Origin: an uncultured Bacteroidales bacterium
GTDB taxonomy: Bacteria; Bacteroidota; Bacteroidia; Bacteroidales; Paludibacteraceae
Length of the DNA: 64,000 bases
Direction of reading: 5' to 3'
NCBI GenBank assembly: GCA_946411385.1
Contig: CAMKDV010000005.1
Location: forward strand, 145,439 to 209,438
Part shown: one piece after another, positions 31,391 through 41,499 of the stretch
How the letters are laid out: each line of letters opens with the position of its first letter
Position numbering within the stretch: position 1 is the first letter of the stretch
Made by a program: the position numbers and the translations under genes
The notes under the pieces: model-generated
The model's database searches: none
Seen by the model: the letters and a program-made list of their open reading frames with translations, nothing else
Told to the model about the DNA's origin: nothing

Positions 31391-34006
31391 ATGAAACAAC
31401 TATTTCGTACATTAGCTATTTCCGCCCTCCTGATGGGCAGTATGTTTGCCTCGGCACAGGAGGTGAACACCTTGTACTTCCTTGAGAACTCGCCGCAAAG
31501 GAGCTTGTTCAATCCCGCGTTGATGCCCGTAAGCAGCGGATATATCTCTTTCTCGCCGCTCGGTTACACCTCATTGTGGGCAGGCAACAACTCGTTTACC
31601 TTAGGTGACATTATTTACAAGAGCGGCACCCAGACCGTCACGCCGCTTAATGTAGGCGAGACGGGTAAGTTCCTGAAGAAGCTTCGCCAATCGACGCTGG
31701 TGAATTTTGATATGACCACCACCATCCTGGCGTTCGGCGCACGGACAAAGAAGGAAGGCTTCTTCCATGCCGGTATCTTCCTGCGTGCTGACGGAGGTGC
31801 CAGTCTGCCCAAGAACCTGTTTGGTGCGTTTCTTAGTGATGAAGGCTTGGTGCTGGATCTTACGCAGAATCAGTTGAAAATATCAGGCCTGGGAGTTTCG
31901 GCGCAAGCATACGTAGAGTTTATGGGCGGCTATACACGCGCCCTGAACGAGCAATGGACCTTAGGCGGTAAGCTGAAGTTCCTCATTGGTCTGGCAAACG
32001 TATCAGCCAACGTCAACAATCTGACGATCACCCCGGGCAAGAACGGTGGCGAAGCCAACATCACGATGAACGGTGTGCTGGAAGCCTCCTTGCCGAAAGC
32101 CTTCAACACTTCGGCTATCATTCCTCAGAACGGCGAACCGATGTTCAAGGATATAGATAAGCGCTGGAATGATGTGATAGCTCCTGTTAACGAATACGTC
32201 TCAGCCAAGCAGTACGGCAAGCTGATTGCTCCTGCAGGCTATGGCGCAGCCATCGACTTCGGTTTTACCTACAAGCCGATCAAATACTTGATGATCAACG
32301 CGGCTATCAACGACCTCGGTTTCATCTATTGGGGCAATGCCGTGAAAGGTTCAATCAACGCTGATATGCCGTTTGACGGTATCGGAAAAGTCACACCGCA
32401 CACCAAAGACGGCAAGATTGATAGCGATGATCTGCAGAAGCAGATTACCGATCACATGCAGCAATATGTTGACGGCATTCAAGCCAGCATGGCTCCCGGA
32501 GGTTATGCCAAGATGACCCGTGCGCACCTCAATGTAGGTATCGACGGATTGTTCTGGGAAGATCGAGTAGGTGTAAGCTTGCTCTCGCAAACGAAGCTCT
32601 ACAACAAGCATGTGTACGAGGAACTGACTATCGGTGCGTTCCTTCGTCCTGCGCACTGGTTCAATATTGCCGCCAGCTATTCTATCTTGAACGGCAAAGG
32701 CGGCAACATAGGTGCTGCCCTTGGTTTTGCTCCGTACGACGGCGTGATGATGACGCTGGCTATGGACTATGTACCGACCTACTACGCTAACATGGAGCAA
32801 CTCGTCAAATCGTCGAAACCGATGTACTACCTGCCATATAAAACGCCGGGCTTGAACCTTGCGCTTGGCTTCAGTATCGTTTGGGGTACGAACAAGAAGC
32901 GTGATGCCGATAAGGATGGCGTACTGGATAAAGTGGATATGTGTCCGCATACGCCGCGTAACGTGCGCGTGGATGCACTCGGCTGTCCGGTGGATACGGA
33001 TGGCGACGGTGTGCCTGACTACCTCGATGAGTGTATGGATACGCCGCAGGAAGCATGGGGTATGGTTGATCCGTCAGGCTGTATGATTGATACCGACCTG
33101 GATGGTGTACCTGATTATCTTGACCTCTGCCCCGATACGCCGGAAGAAGCCCGTGCATCGGTGGACGAGAACGGCTGTACGCGTGATACCGACCACGATG
33201 GTGTGCCCGATTATCGTGACGATTGTCCGAATACTCTGCCCGAGGCAGCAGCCTTTGTGGATGAGCACGGATGTGATAAGGATAGCGACGGCGACGGTGT
33301 GCCTGACTACATGGATAAGTGTCCGAACACGCCGGAAGAGGCATTCAACTATCTGGACGAGCACGGTTGTCCGCTCGATCTGGATGAGGATGGCGTACCT
33401 GACTACAAGGATAAATGTCCGCGTACAGTACTTGCCGCCCGTGCACATGTTGATACCTGCGGTTGCGACAAGGATACCGACCTTGACGGCGTACCCGATT
33501 ACTTGGACGAGTGTCCGCTCGTACCGGGCGTGAAGGAGAACAAGGGTTGTCCGCAAGTGAAACGCGCCGTGACCACACTGCTCAAGAAAGCTATGAGCGG
33601 TATTGAGTTCGAGACCGGTAAGGCTGTCATCCTGAAGAAGTCGTATCCGATACTGGACGAAGTGGCACAAGTATTCATCGACAACAAGGACTATATCGTT
33701 GAGGTACAGGGACATACCGATAACGTCGGCAATGCTGAAGTTAACCTCAACCTGTCCGACAAGCGTGCTCAGTCTGTTCGTGACTACCTGATCAAGAAGG
33801 GCGTAGATGCTTCGCGTCTGACAGCACACGGCTACGGAAGCTCGCAGCCTATTGCTGACAACACCACGAAAGCCGGCCGTGCAAAGAACCGTCGTGTTGA
33901 GTTCAAGATCACCTTCGAGGAAGTTCACTTCGAAGTAATCAACGACCACAATCTGGAGGCAGACAGCACGGCTGTCGCTCCGGATACTCAGGCGGCAAAT
34001 GAATAA
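31391..34006 (+). CDS. Outer-membrane protein with TSP3 calcium repeats and OmpA peptidoglycan-binding domain
   Basis: This protein has 871 residues with signal peptide (cleavage after FASAQ). The first about 490 residues resemble the DUF5723-type barrel. Residues about 500-715 hold seven thrombospondin-type-3 repeats, each D-x-D-x-DGVPDYxDxCPxTP..GC, which bind calcium and form a stiff rod. The C-terminus (about 725-845) is an OmpA domain with VQGHTDNVGN and the NRRVEFKI end, which binds peptidoglycan. It likely links the outer membrane to the wall. It has the same promoter as the preceding lipoprotein. Confidence 0.85.
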   Translation: MKQLFRTLAISALLMGSMFASAQEVNTLYFLENSPQRSLFNPALMPVSSGYISFSPLGYTSLWAGNNSFTLGDIIYKSGTQTVTPLNVGETGKFLKKLRQSTLVNFDMTTTILAFGARTKKEGFFHAGIFLRADGGASLPKNLFGAFLSDEGLVLDLTQNQLKISGLGVSAQAYVEFMGGYTRALNEQWTLGGKLKFLIGLANVSANVNNLTITPGKNGGEANITMNGVLEASLPKAFNTSAIIPQNGEPMFKDIDKRWNDVIAPVNEYVSAKQYGKLIAPAGYGAAIDFGFTYKPIKYLMINAAINDLGFIYWGNAVKGSINADMPFDGIGKVTPHTKDGKIDSDDLQKQITDHMQQYVDGIQASMAPGGYAKMTRAHLNVGIDGLFWEDRVGVSLLSQTKLYNKHVYEELTIGAFLRPAHWFNIAASYSILNGKGGNIGAALGFAPYDGVMMTLAMDYVPTYYANMEQLVKSSKPMYYLPYKTPGLNLALGFSIVWGTNKKRDADKDGVLDKVDMCPHTPRNVRVDALGCPVDTDGDGVPDYLDECMDTPQEAWGMVDPSGCMIDTDLDGVPDYLDLCPDTPEEARASVDENGCTRDTDHDGVPDYRDDCPNTLPEAAAFVDEHGCDKDSDGDGVPDYMDKCPNTPEEAFNYLDEHGCPLDLDEDGVPDYKDKCPRTVLAARAHVDTCGCDKDTDLDGVPDYLDECPLVPGVKENKGCPQVKRAVTTLLKKAMSGIEFETGKAVILKKSYPILDEVAQVFIDNKDYIVEVQGHTDNVGNAEVNLNLSDKRAQSVRDYLIKKGVDASRLTAHGYGSSQPIADNTTKAGRAKNRRVEFKITFEEVHFEVINDHNLEADSTAVAPDTQAANE

Positions 34007-34042
34007 TTCGTAAATAATAAATGACCAAATAGTAAATGTTTT

Positions 34043-34762
34043 ATGGGAAGAGCATTTGAATATCGCAAAGCGACTAAACTGAAACGTTGGGGACACATGG
34101 CCCGTACGTTCACCAAACTTGGAAAAGAAATCACCATTGCAGCCCGTGAAGGCGGACCCGATCCCGACTCCAACCCCCGTCTGCGTACGCTGATTCAACA
34201 GTGTAAAAAAGAGAACATGCCGAAGGACAACATCGATCGCGCTATCAAGAAAGCTACCGACAAGTCCTATGAAGGCTACAAGGAAATCAACTATGAGGGC
34301 TACGGACCGCACGGCATAGCCATCTTTGTGGAAACGGCTACCGACAACAACATGCGTACCGTTGCCAACATCCGCTCGTACTTCACCAAGCACGGCGGCA
34401 CGCTGGGCACGCAAGGTTCGCTGCAGTTCCTCTTCGACCGTAAGGCTTGCTTCACCGTAACCATGAAGGAAGGTATTGACTTGGACGAACTGGAGCTCGA
34501 ACTTATTGACTTCGGCGTAGAAGAACTGGGTGTGGATGAGGAAGAGAACACGCTGGTGCTCTATTCCGATTTCGATCAGGCATCATCGTTGCAGAAGTAT
34601 CTGGAGGACAACGGCTTCGAGATTCAGTCCTGCGAGTTCGTACGTATTCCGAACGACACGAAGACCCTCACCGACGAGCAGCGTGAGTCTGTACAGAAAC
34701 TGATCGACAGGATCGAAGAGGACGAAGACGTACAGAACGTATTCACCAACATGGCAGACTAA
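34043..34762 (+). CDS. YebC/PmpR-TACO1 family protein
   Basis: This 239-residue cytoplasmic protein is of the YebC family, seen as transcription regulators or as factors helping ribosomes pass difficult stretches. Typical motifs: GRAFEYRKATKLKRWGHMAR, ARxGGPDPxxNPRLR, KxENMPKDNIDRAIKKA, YEGYGPHG and FxxKGxxxx-type middle, with length as usual. The next gene, rsmG, begins 17 bases after it. Confidence 0.93.
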   Translation: MGRAFEYRKATKLKRWGHMARTFTKLGKEITIAAREGGPDPDSNPRLRTLIQQCKKENMPKDNIDRAIKKATDKSYEGYKEINYEGYGPHGIAIFVETATDNNMRTVANIRSYFTKHGGTLGTQGSLQFLFDRKACFTVTMKEGIDLDELELELIDFGVEELGVDEEENTLVLYSDFDQASSLQKYLEDNGFEIQSCEFVRIPNDTKTLTDEQRESVQKLIDRIEEDEDVQNVFTNMAD

Positions 34763-34779
34763 TTTGCTTGGGCAAATAT

Positions 34780-35397
34780 ATGCTGATTAACGATTATTTC
34801 ACATTGAGTGATTGTCAGGCGCAGCAGTTTGCTGCGCTTGACGCGCTTTACCGCGAATGGAACGGAAAGATCAATGTCATCTCGCGCAAGGATATCGATA
34901 ATCTGTACGAGCATCATGTGATGCATTCGCTAGCTATTGCCAAGGTGCTGCGCTTTCAGCCCGGATCGACCATCCTGGATGTAGGTACCGGCGGAGGTTT
35001 TCCCGGAATACCTTTGGCTATCCTGTTCCCCGAATGCCGGTTTGTGCTAGCGGATTCGATAGGCAAAAAGATCAAGGTGGCTGCCGCGGTAGCAGAAGCG
35101 ATTGGCTTGACCAATGTGGAGTGTGTACAGGAGAGGGTGGAGGATGAGAAACGGCAGTTTGATTTTGTCGTGTCACGTGCCGTCATGCCTATGCCCGATT
35201 TGGTCAAACTGGTGAAAAAGAATATCTCGCCCAAGCAGCATAATGCCATGCCAAACGGGCTGATTGTGCTAAAAGGCGGGGCAATCAACGCGGAGCTTGC
35301 TCCGTTCCGCAACGCTGCCGAAGTAACACCGATCAGCACCTTCTTCCCGCAAGAGTGGTTTGAGGAGAAGTATGTTATTTATTTGCCAATCCATTAA
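34780..35397 (+). CDS. rsmG: 16S rRNA (guanine527-N7)-methyltransferase RsmG
   Basis: This 205-residue SAM-dependent enzyme methylates G527 in the decoding centre region of 16S rRNA. It shows the family's NVISRKDIDNLYEHHVMHSLA, SAM motif I DVGTGGGFPGIPLAI, the acidic LADSIGKK and SRAVMPMPDL. ATG 34780 is chosen; a TTG at 34768 would add four residues. It is co-transcribed with yebC. Confidence 0.92.
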   Translation: MLINDYFTLSDCQAQQFAALDALYREWNGKINVISRKDIDNLYEHHVMHSLAIAKVLRFQPGSTILDVGTGGGFPGIPLAILFPECRFVLADSIGKKIKVAAAVAEAIGLTNVECVQERVEDEKRQFDFVVSRAVMPMPDLVKLVKKNISPKQHNAMPNGLIVLKGGAINAELAPFRNAAEVTPISTFFPQEWFEEKYVIYLPIH

Positions 35398-35420
35398 TTA
35401 TCTGTTTTAACCTTATTTCA

Positions 35421-36014
35421 ATGCTATTTATGGCCGCCATGATTATCCAAACTTTCGTTTGTAACCCCTATCAGCAATGCACGTATGTGGTATATGCCGA
35501 GGGACAGTCGTCCTGCATCGTAGTGGATGCTGGTATGTACGACCAGGATGAGCAAGCGCAGTTCGATGCGTATCTGAGGGATAGGCATTTGTCTGTGGTA
35601 GCCGTACTTGTCACGCATGCACATCCTGACCATATATGTGGCTTGGAATGGCTGAAGAATACCTATAGCGTCACAACTGTTATTGACGCCTCAATGGTGC
35701 AGAAGAATTACGAATTGGCAGGACTCTCCATCGAAACTACCCTCACGCCCGGACACAAAGAGGATTGCGTATGCTACGCAGTCAAGCCTGTGGAAACGAA
35801 AGAGGGAGAAAAAGAGGCATTACCTGTATTGTTTTCCGGCGATACGCTGTTTCGTCAGTCGGTAGGCAGGACTGATCTGCCGGGAGGTGATTACCGTACG
35901 CTGATGCAGTCGCTGCATCTGTTGATGACCTTACCCGATGCTATGATTGTCTATCCCGGTCACGGGGAGCCGACCACCATCGGCTATGAGCGGAAGTTCA
36001 ATCCGTTCGTATAG
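35421..36014 (+). CDS. MBL-fold hydrolase, glyoxalase II-like
   Basis: This 197-residue cytoplasmic metallo-hydrolase has THAHPDH (about 70-76), TPGHKEDCVCY, FSGDTLFRQSVGRTDLPGGD and YPGHGEPT, the full two-zinc set of the glyoxalase-II-like group. The substrate may be a thioester such as an acyl-glutathione analogue, but this is open. ATG 35436 (MIIQTF) may be the real start. The 3' end overlaps the converging O-antigen ligase gene by 84 bases. Confidence 0.85.
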   Translation: MLFMAAMIIQTFVCNPYQQCTYVVYAEGQSSCIVVDAGMYDQDEQAQFDAYLRDRHLSVVAVLVTHAHPDHICGLEWLKNTYSVTTVIDASMVQKNYELAGLSIETTLTPGHKEDCVCYAVKPVETKEGEKEALPVLFSGDTLFRQSVGRTDLPGGDYRTLMQSLHLLMTLPDAMIVYPGHGEPTTIGYERKFNPFV

Positions 36015-37235
36015 AATACATATAAGCATACAGGCGCAGAAGAGTGCCAAGCCGTCGAAGCGACCGAACATGTTGTCAGTGAACATGTTCAGCATGTAGA
36101 TGGCTGTAAGATAGGCTGCTGTCTGGCGCGCCTTGCCTTTCTTTGGGAAATAGAGCATACTAAACCATGCTGCGCAGAACAGCAGCAGACCGAATATTCC
36201 CAGCTCCAACAATTCCGTTAGATACTGGTTGTGCGAGTTATACGACCGTTGTATATACGTAGTATAGCCGTGTGCTGCATAGCGCTCTTGCAGGTAAACC
36301 GTACTATTGCCTGCTCCCACGCCGTGCCACAGGTAGTCCTGCGGATGCTCCAATGCCATCGACCATATGTTGAGCCGTGCATTGCGGTCAGCATTCAGCT
36401 TCTCCAGCTTGAGATGCTCCCATTCAAACGTCTGCATCCGCGGATGAAATTCTACGATGCATATACTCATGGCTATCACGGTAACCAATGCCGCTGATGC
36501 AGCCAGCATGCGTCTGCGTGCTGGTGTATGTTCAATCAGCGTGATGGCTATCAAGGCGATGCCGGTGAATAGCGATGCCCGCGATCCGGTAGCCACTACG
36601 AGTGTAGACATAGTTGCCACTGCCGCTATCGTCAGCATCCATCCTTCCACCGTACCATAGCGTTCTTGCAACTCCTTACGGCGATGGCATACGGCAATGA
36701 TGCCTATCATTTCTACGCTGCTCAGGAAAAGCCGGTGCTTGATGGCAGATACATTTTCCGCAAAGAACTTCATCGGCATCCATTGTGCCGCCAGATGTTC
36801 AGGTGCCTGTTCTATACAAGTGTGATTAAATACCCAGAACATTGTAAAGAAGTATACCGGTACCGCAGCCAGACATCCGTACATCAGTACGCGGCGAGTC
36901 ATTCTGAGGTCGTAATGGTCATTTACTCCCCATAGCGCCACAGGGAGCAGCATAGGTATAGCCAAGTGCCGCTCTATTTCCGCGCCGGTCAGAGCAGGAT
37001 GGCCTGCCCATAGTGCCGAAACACCTTCCCATACAAACCAGATGGCAAACAGCAGACAGGGAACGAAAAAAGAGGATGGCTGAGGTTTGCGCAGCCATCT
37101 GCCTTCCAGCAGCCATGAGATGCCCCACGCTACAACGGTGTACCGCAAGAAGATCTGCGGGAAAGGTAAAAGAAAAACTACGAGGATAAACAGCACGTAG
37201 TTAATCTTCTGTATGACCGTTACATACCGATGCAT
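35931..37235 (-). CDS. O-antigen ligase / Wzy-type membrane protein
   Basis: This 434-residue inner-membrane protein has about ten hydrophobic helices and one large periplasmic loop (about 255-330) that carries a conserved pattern with Arg and His: DRNARLNIWSMALEHP, GVGAGNS and RSYNSHNQYLTELLELG. The last segment is the Wzy_C hallmark. It joins O-polysaccharide to lipid A core or polymerises a surface glycan. It follows the rhamnose genes rfbC and rfbD, so a rhamnose-containing polysaccharide is likely. Confidence 0.85.
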   Translation of the reverse strand: MHRYVTVIQKINYVLFILVVFLLPFPQIFLRYTVVAWGISWLLEGRWLRKPQPSSFFVPCLLFAIWFVWEGVSALWAGHPALTGAEIERHLAIPMLLPVALWGVNDHYDLRMTRRVLMYGCLAAVPVYFFTMFWVFNHTCIEQAPEHLAAQWMPMKFFAENVSAIKHRLFLSSVEMIGIIAVCHRRKELQERYGTVEGWMLTIAAVATMSTLVVATGSRASLFTGIALIAITLIEHTPARRRMLAASAALVTVIAMSICIVEFHPRMQTFEWEHLKLEKLNADRNARLNIWSMALEHPQDYLWHGVGAGNSTVYLQERYAAHGYTTYIQRSYNSHNQYLTELLELGIFGLLLFCAAWFSMLYFPKKGKARQTAAYLTAIYMLNMFTDNMFGRFDGLALFCACMLICILYERIELPLIADGGRLPVTGIDNHSIG

Positions 37236-37245
37236 AGTTCCGGTG

Positions 37246-38154
37246 TTACAGGTCGCTGCACAGGTTGAGCATACATGTGGTCAGCGCGTCAGCCCAATGC
37301 TCGATAGCAATGCCGAATGTATTTTTAATCTTTGCTTTATCCAGTACCGAATAGTGCGGTCGCGGTGTGCGATATGCATATTCTTCGCTGCGTATGGGAC
37401 GAACATTGCATGTGATGGCATCGTCATACGAATCGGCAGCCATCGTGTTGTACATCTGATGGATAGCGATGGTGAAATCATACCACGAACATACGCCCTC
37501 ATTCGTGAAATGATAGATGCCGGCATGCCATTCAGGGGCTTCGATAGCGGCAAAGATGACTTCTGCAAGGTCGAGTGCGTAGGTGGGTGAGCCAATCTGG
37601 TCGTACACTACGCCCAGCTCCGTCTTGCTCTTGCCCAGTTGGATCATCGTCTTTACGAAGTTCTTTCCGAACTCCGAATACAGCCATGCCGTACGAATGA
37701 TGATGGCATCGGGACAAACAGCCAACAGCGCTTTCTCTCCGGCATACTTCGTGCGTCCGTAGGCAGTATTTGGGGCTACAGGATCGTCTTCGCGATAGGG
37801 TACACAGGCCTCACCGGAGAATACATAATCCGTACTTACATGGATGATTTTTGCTCCCGTCCTGCCCAAGTTGCTTACGGCATCTGCATTGATCTTCAAT
37901 GCTGTAGCCTCATCATCCTCTGCTTTGTCAACATTGGTGTAAGCAGCGCAATTGACAATCAGGTCGATGTTCTGCTCGCGAACAAAGCTGCTGACAGCTT
38001 CCCCGTCCGTGATGTCCAGCGGGTGAATCGTAACAGGACTGTCCTCAGGCACAATCACATCGCTGAAGATGTACGTGTGCTGCGGATGTTCCGCCGATAG
38101 GATGCGCATCTCGTTGCCTAACTGACCGTTTGCGCCGGTAATGAGTATGTTCAT
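37246..38154 (-). CDS. rfbD: dTDP-4-dehydrorhamnose reductase
   Basis: This 302-residue short-chain reductase performs the last step to dTDP-L-rhamnose with NAD(P)H. Visible: GANGQLGNEM (Rossmann motif, residues 7-16), NCAAYTNVDKAE, STDYVFSG, YGRTKYAGE with the catalytic Tyr/Lys, and RTAWLYSEFGKNFVKTM. The start overlaps the rfbC stop by 4 bases (ATGA), so both are made together. Confidence 0.95.
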   Translation of the reverse strand: MNILITGANGQLGNEMRILSAEHPQHTYIFSDVIVPEDSPVTIHPLDITDGEAVSSFVREQNIDLIVNCAAYTNVDKAEDDEATALKINADAVSNLGRTGAKIIHVSTDYVFSGEACVPYREDDPVAPNTAYGRTKYAGEKALLAVCPDAIIIRTAWLYSEFGKNFVKTMIQLGKSKTELGVVYDQIGSPTYALDLAEVIFAAIEAPEWHAGIYHFTNEGVCSWYDFTIAIHQMYNTMAADSYDDAITCNVRPIRSEEYAYRTPRPHYSVLDKAKIKNTFGIAIEHWADALTTCMLNLCSDL

Positions 38155-38699
38155 AGCGTGTAACCTAAATCGTTGAGTAAAGGATGCTTGGTGTCTTTTT
38201 CCGAGAGGATGCGTTTCTGCTCGGGTATGCGCCAGTCGATGTGCAGTGCCGGATCGCTGAGCTGGATGCCTCCGTCGGCTTCAGGATGATATACTTCATC
38301 GCATTTGTAGCTGAACAGGGCATGCTCGCTCAGTACGCTGAAGCCGTGTGCAAAACCTTTGGGGATAAAGAACTGCCTGTGGTTCTCGGCGCTCAACTCT
38401 ACCGCTACATGTTGCCCGAAGGTAGGACTGTCCTTACGCAGGTCAACGGCTATATCCAGTACGCATCCCTCAATACATGTCACCAGTTTGGCTTGGGTGA
38501 ATGGCGGGCGCTGAAAATGCAGTCCGCGCACTACGCCGTACGATGATGCCGACAGGTTGTCTTGCACGAAGCGCGCGTTGATGCCTGCTGCCAGATAGCG
38601 CTCTTCATTATAGGTCTCTACAAAGAACCCTCGGGCGTCCTTAAACACCCGAGGTTCAATGATGAGCAATCCTTCTATTGGAGTTGTCAGTACTTCCAT
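38151..38699 (-). CDS. rfbC: dTDP-4-dehydrorhamnose 3,5-epimerase
   Basis: This 182-residue cupin enzyme converts dTDP-4-keto-6-deoxyglucose to the rhamnose form. Motifs: FVQDNLSASSYGVVRGLHFQ with the catalytic His, KLVTCIEGCVLDIAVDLRKDSPTFG, FIPKGFAHGFSVLSE and YKCDEVYHPEADGGI. Full length. It lies 5 bases after deoD. The earlier genes rfbA and rfbB are not in this window. Confidence 0.95.
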   Translation of the reverse strand: MEVLTTPIEGLLIIEPRVFKDARGFFVETYNEERYLAAGINARFVQDNLSASSYGVVRGLHFQRPPFTQAKLVTCIEGCVLDIAVDLRKDSPTFGQHVAVELSAENHRQFFIPKGFAHGFSVLSEHALFSYKCDEVYHPEADGGIQLSDPALHIDWRIPEQKRILSEKDTKHPLLNDLGYTL

Positions 38700-38704
38700 C
38701 CGAA

Positions 38705-39430
38705 TTACTTTTGGTTGATAGCTACATCAAAAGCAACGTCCATCATCTTGGTGAAGGTTGTCTGGCGCTCTTCGGCGCTAGTGGCTTCTCCGGTGAGGAT
38801 GTGGTCGCTAACGGTGCAGATACACAGCGATTTCTTGCCGGCACGTAGTGCGTTCATGTACAGCGCAGGAGCTTCCATCTCGTCGGCCAGTACTCCCATC
38901 TTCGTCCAGTTAGTCTTGCGGTCGTCCTCGCAGTAGAAGGCATCTGTGGAGAATACATTGCCTACATGGTAGGTATATCCGCGTTTCTCAGCCGACTCTA
39001 CCGCCAGTCTGCACAGCTCGAAGTCAGCGATAGGCGAGAACTGTCCCGGTAGGTGGAACTGCAGAGCGTAGTTGCTATCCGTGCAGCATGCCTGTGCGAT
39101 AACGATGTCGCCCAGATGAACGTACATCTGCCGTGCGCCGCACGAACCGACGCGGATGATGGTATCTACGTCGTAGAAGTTAAACAGCTCGTAGGTGTAG
39201 ATGCCTATCGATGCTATACCCATGCCGTGGCCCATCACGCTGATGCGCTGACCTTTGTAGGTGCCGGTATAGCCAAGCATACCACGTACATTATTGAACA
39301 ATACTGGGTTTTCCAAAAAGCGTTCTGCCATCAGTTTGGCACGCAGCGGATCGCCGGCCATGATAACCGTCTTTGCAATCTCGCCGTACTTTGCCCCTAT
39401 GTGAGGGGTCGGTGTGTTTTCCTTAGCCAT
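38705..39430 (-). CDS. deoD: Purine-nucleoside phosphorylase, DeoD type
   Basis: This 241-residue enzyme splits purine nucleosides with phosphate for base salvage. Family signs: TPHIGAKYGEIAKTVIMAGDPLRA, GMGIASIGIYTYEL, RVGSCGARQ and the end section CTVSDHILTGE with the catalytic Asp. Hexameric, cytoplasmic. The gene is 48 bases after tyrS and 5 bases before rfbC. Confidence 0.93.
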   Translation of the reverse strand: MAKENTPTPHIGAKYGEIAKTVIMAGDPLRAKLMAERFLENPVLFNNVRGMLGYTGTYKGQRISVMGHGMGIASIGIYTYELFNFYDVDTIIRVGSCGARQMYVHLGDIVIAQACCTDSNYALQFHLPGQFSPIADFELCRLAVESAEKRGYTYHVGNVFSTDAFYCEDDRKTNWTKMGVLADEMEAPALYMNALRAGKKSLCICTVSDHILTGEATSAEERQTTFTKMMDVAFDVAINQK

Positions 39431-39478
39431 GATTATAATATTTACAATGATTATGATTTCAAGTTTGATGCCTGTGTA

Positions 39479-40774
39479 TTATCTTGCTATTACCAGATAG
39501 TAGGCTTTCTTTCCTTTCTGGAACAGCAGATACTTGCCGTTGAGTAGCGCAGCATCCGTGAGCGGCGTCTGCGGGTCGTTCAGTTTCTCTTTGTTCATCG
39601 AGAATCCGTTGGCTTGTATCATCTTTCTAGCCTCGCCTTTGCTGGGGAAGATGTTCGTTTTCTCTGCCAGCAAATCCAGCGGTGGGATACCTGCTTTCAG
39701 TTCGTCCATCGGTATATCGTAGCGCTCTACGCCATCGAATACCTGCAGGAATGTCTCTTCATCCAGCTTACGCAGAGCGTCTGCCGTTGCATTGCCGAAT
39801 AGGATGTTGCTTGCCTCCACGGCAGCATTGTAGTCTGCTTCGCTGTGCACCATGATGGTTACCTCTTTTGCCAGACGCTTTTGCAGCAGCCTCAGGTGCG
39901 GAGCTGCATCGTGCTCGGCTATCAGCGCCTCTATCTCCTCGCGCTCCAGACTGGTGAAGATCTTGATGTAGCGCTTGGCATCTTCATCGCTTACATTCAT
40001 CCAGAACTGATAGAACTTGTACGGGGATGTATATTTCCTTGACAGCCATACATTGCCTGATTCGGTCTTGCCGAATTTCGTTCCGTCGGCTTTGGTTACG
40101 AGCGGACAGGTCAGTGCAAACGCATCGTTGCCGCTGATCTTCTTGATGAGGTCGGTACCCGTCGTGATGTTACCCCATTGATCGCTGCCGCCCATCTGCA
40201 ACTTGCAGTTCTTATGCTCGTTTAGGTAGACGAAGTCATAGCCTTGCAATAACTGATATGTAAACTCCGTGAACGACATGCCTTGGCTGTATTCGCCGTT
40301 GAAGCGTTTTTTCACGCTATCTTTCGCCATCATGTAGTTGACGGTAATCAGTTTGCCTATGTTACGCGTGAAATCAAGGAAGGTATAATCTTTCATCCAG
40401 TCGTAGTTGTTCACCAGCTCGGCAGCATTGGGCGCGTCTGAATTGAAGTCAAGAAAATGCTCCAGTTGCTCGCGGATAGCTGCTACGTTGTGGCGGAGTG
40501 TCTCTTCCGTCAGCAGGTTGCGTTCCGCACTCTTTCCGCTCGGGTCGCCTATCATACCCGTGGCTCCGCCCAGCAAAGCAATAGGCTTATGGCCGCAACG
40601 CTGCAAGTGGCGCAGCATCATGATGCCGCACAAGTGACCTATATGCAGACTGTCAGCCGTCGGGTCAATACCTACATAGGCGGTTGTTACTTCTTTCATC
40701 AACTGCTCTTCCGTTCCGGGCATGATGTCATGTAGCATACCGCGCCAACGGAGTTCTTCAACAAAATTCTTCAT
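39479..40774 (-). CDS. tyrS: Tyrosyl-tRNA synthetase
   Basis: This 431-residue class I synthetase charges tRNA-Tyr. The HIGH motif appears as HIGHLCG (about 42-48), followed by [17 protein letters not shown]. The KMSKS equivalent is KFGKTESG (about 236-243), and [11 protein letters not shown] is typical. The S4 RNA-binding domain is at the C-terminus ([15 protein letters not shown]). A promoter lies just upstream. Confidence 0.97.
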   Translation of the reverse strand: MKNFVEELRWRGMLHDIMPGTEEQLMKEVTTAYVGIDPTADSLHIGHLCGIMMLRHLQRCGHKPIALLGGATGMIGDPSGKSAERNLLTEETLRHNVAAIREQLEHFLDFNSDAPNAAELVNNYDWMKDYTFLDFTRNIGKLITVNYMMAKDSVKKRFNGEYSQGMSFTEFTYQLLQGYDFVYLNEHKNCKLQMGGSDQWGNITTGTDLIKKISGNDAFALTCPLVTKADGTKFGKTESGNVWLSRKYTSPYKFYQFWMNVSDEDAKRYIKIFTSLEREEIEALIAEHDAAPHLRLLQKRLAKEVTIMVHSEADYNAAVEASNILFGNATADALRKLDEETFLQVFDGVERYDIPMDELKAGIPPLDLLAEKTNIFPSKGEARKMIQANGFSMNKEKLNDPQTPLTDAALLNGKYLLFQKGKKAYYLVIAR

Positions 40775-40814
40775 ATTTCTTTTTTCTGTTATTGTTCTTT
40801 TTCTAAAAAGCCTA

Positions 40815-40846
40815 CAAAGTTACAACTTTTTTTTGACTTTTGCAAG
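40815..40846 (-). promoter_or_regulatory. Promoter of tyrS
   Basis: On the minus strand CTTG (40843-40846; one mismatch to TTTG), 20 bases, TAACTTTG (40815-40822). It probably serves tyrS, deoD, rfbC, rfbD and the ligase. Confidence 0.7.
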
Positions 40847-40869
40847 TTTTTTCGTAGAAAAATGCCTTT

Positions 40870-41490
40870 TTACTGCATTTTCTTGTACCACTGCTCACAT
40901 AACTGTCTCAGGCGGGGCTCATCATGGATGATTGTGCGCAGCTCAGCCAGTCCTTGCATGTTGCGCTTGCTGTTGAGCCAGAGCTTCATATAGCCTCCTT
41001 CGGCATATTTGTCCATCAGGTGCTCTTTGCTGCGCGTGTACAGCGATTCAAAATCGCCGTCAGGCAGCAGCTTTTTGCTGTAAGCCATCGTCCGATGGAT
41101 CACGGTCAGCGGGTCCATCTGGCGGTCTGCCTCGGCTACTATTGCCCCGTAGATGGTGCGGGGCGGATGATTGTTGCTGGCGCGATGGTCTTCTACGGCA
41201 TCACGCATCACGAGTATCTGCTCATCGGTGAACCATTGCCTCAGTGTCTTGTCTGCCAGCATCATCTCGCCCGAATGGATATGATGCTTTTCGCGGTCGA
41301 TGCTGAGCCCCACATCATGATAGGCGGCAATGGCATACGCCATCTGTTCGTCAGCCTGATGTTCGCGTGCCAACTGCATGCTTTCGCTAATGACCGTCTC
41401 GGCATGGTCGCGCTGATGACCGCCGTCAAATGCATCGTACTTCGGCAGGATAGTCTGCTCGATATAGGCTTGTAGATCAGGGGCTATCAT
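40870..41490 (-). CDS. HD-domain phosphohydrolase
   Basis: This protein has 206 residues with an HD fold: H25-x4-H (GGHQRDHAE), the central HD pair read as YHDVG (about 57), and EDHRASNN with a further His. Metal ligands are complete enough for activity, likely on nucleotides. It is the last gene of the signalling series and begins 9 bases after the TIGR02172-like gene. Substrate unknown; a role in (p)ppGpp or nucleotide turnover would suit the neighbours but is inference. Confidence 0.75.
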   Translation of the reverse strand: MIAPDLQAYIEQTILPKYDAFDGGHQRDHAETVISESMQLAREHQADEQMAYAIAAYHDVGLSIDREKHHIHSGEMMLADKTLRQWFTDEQILVMRDAVEDHRASNNHPPRTIYGAIVAEADRQMDPLTVIHRTMAYSKKLLPDGDFESLYTRSKEHLMDKYAEGGYMKLWLNSKRNMQGLAELRTIIHDEPRLRQLCEQWYKKMQ

Positions 41491-41499
41491 CGTCGCGGT

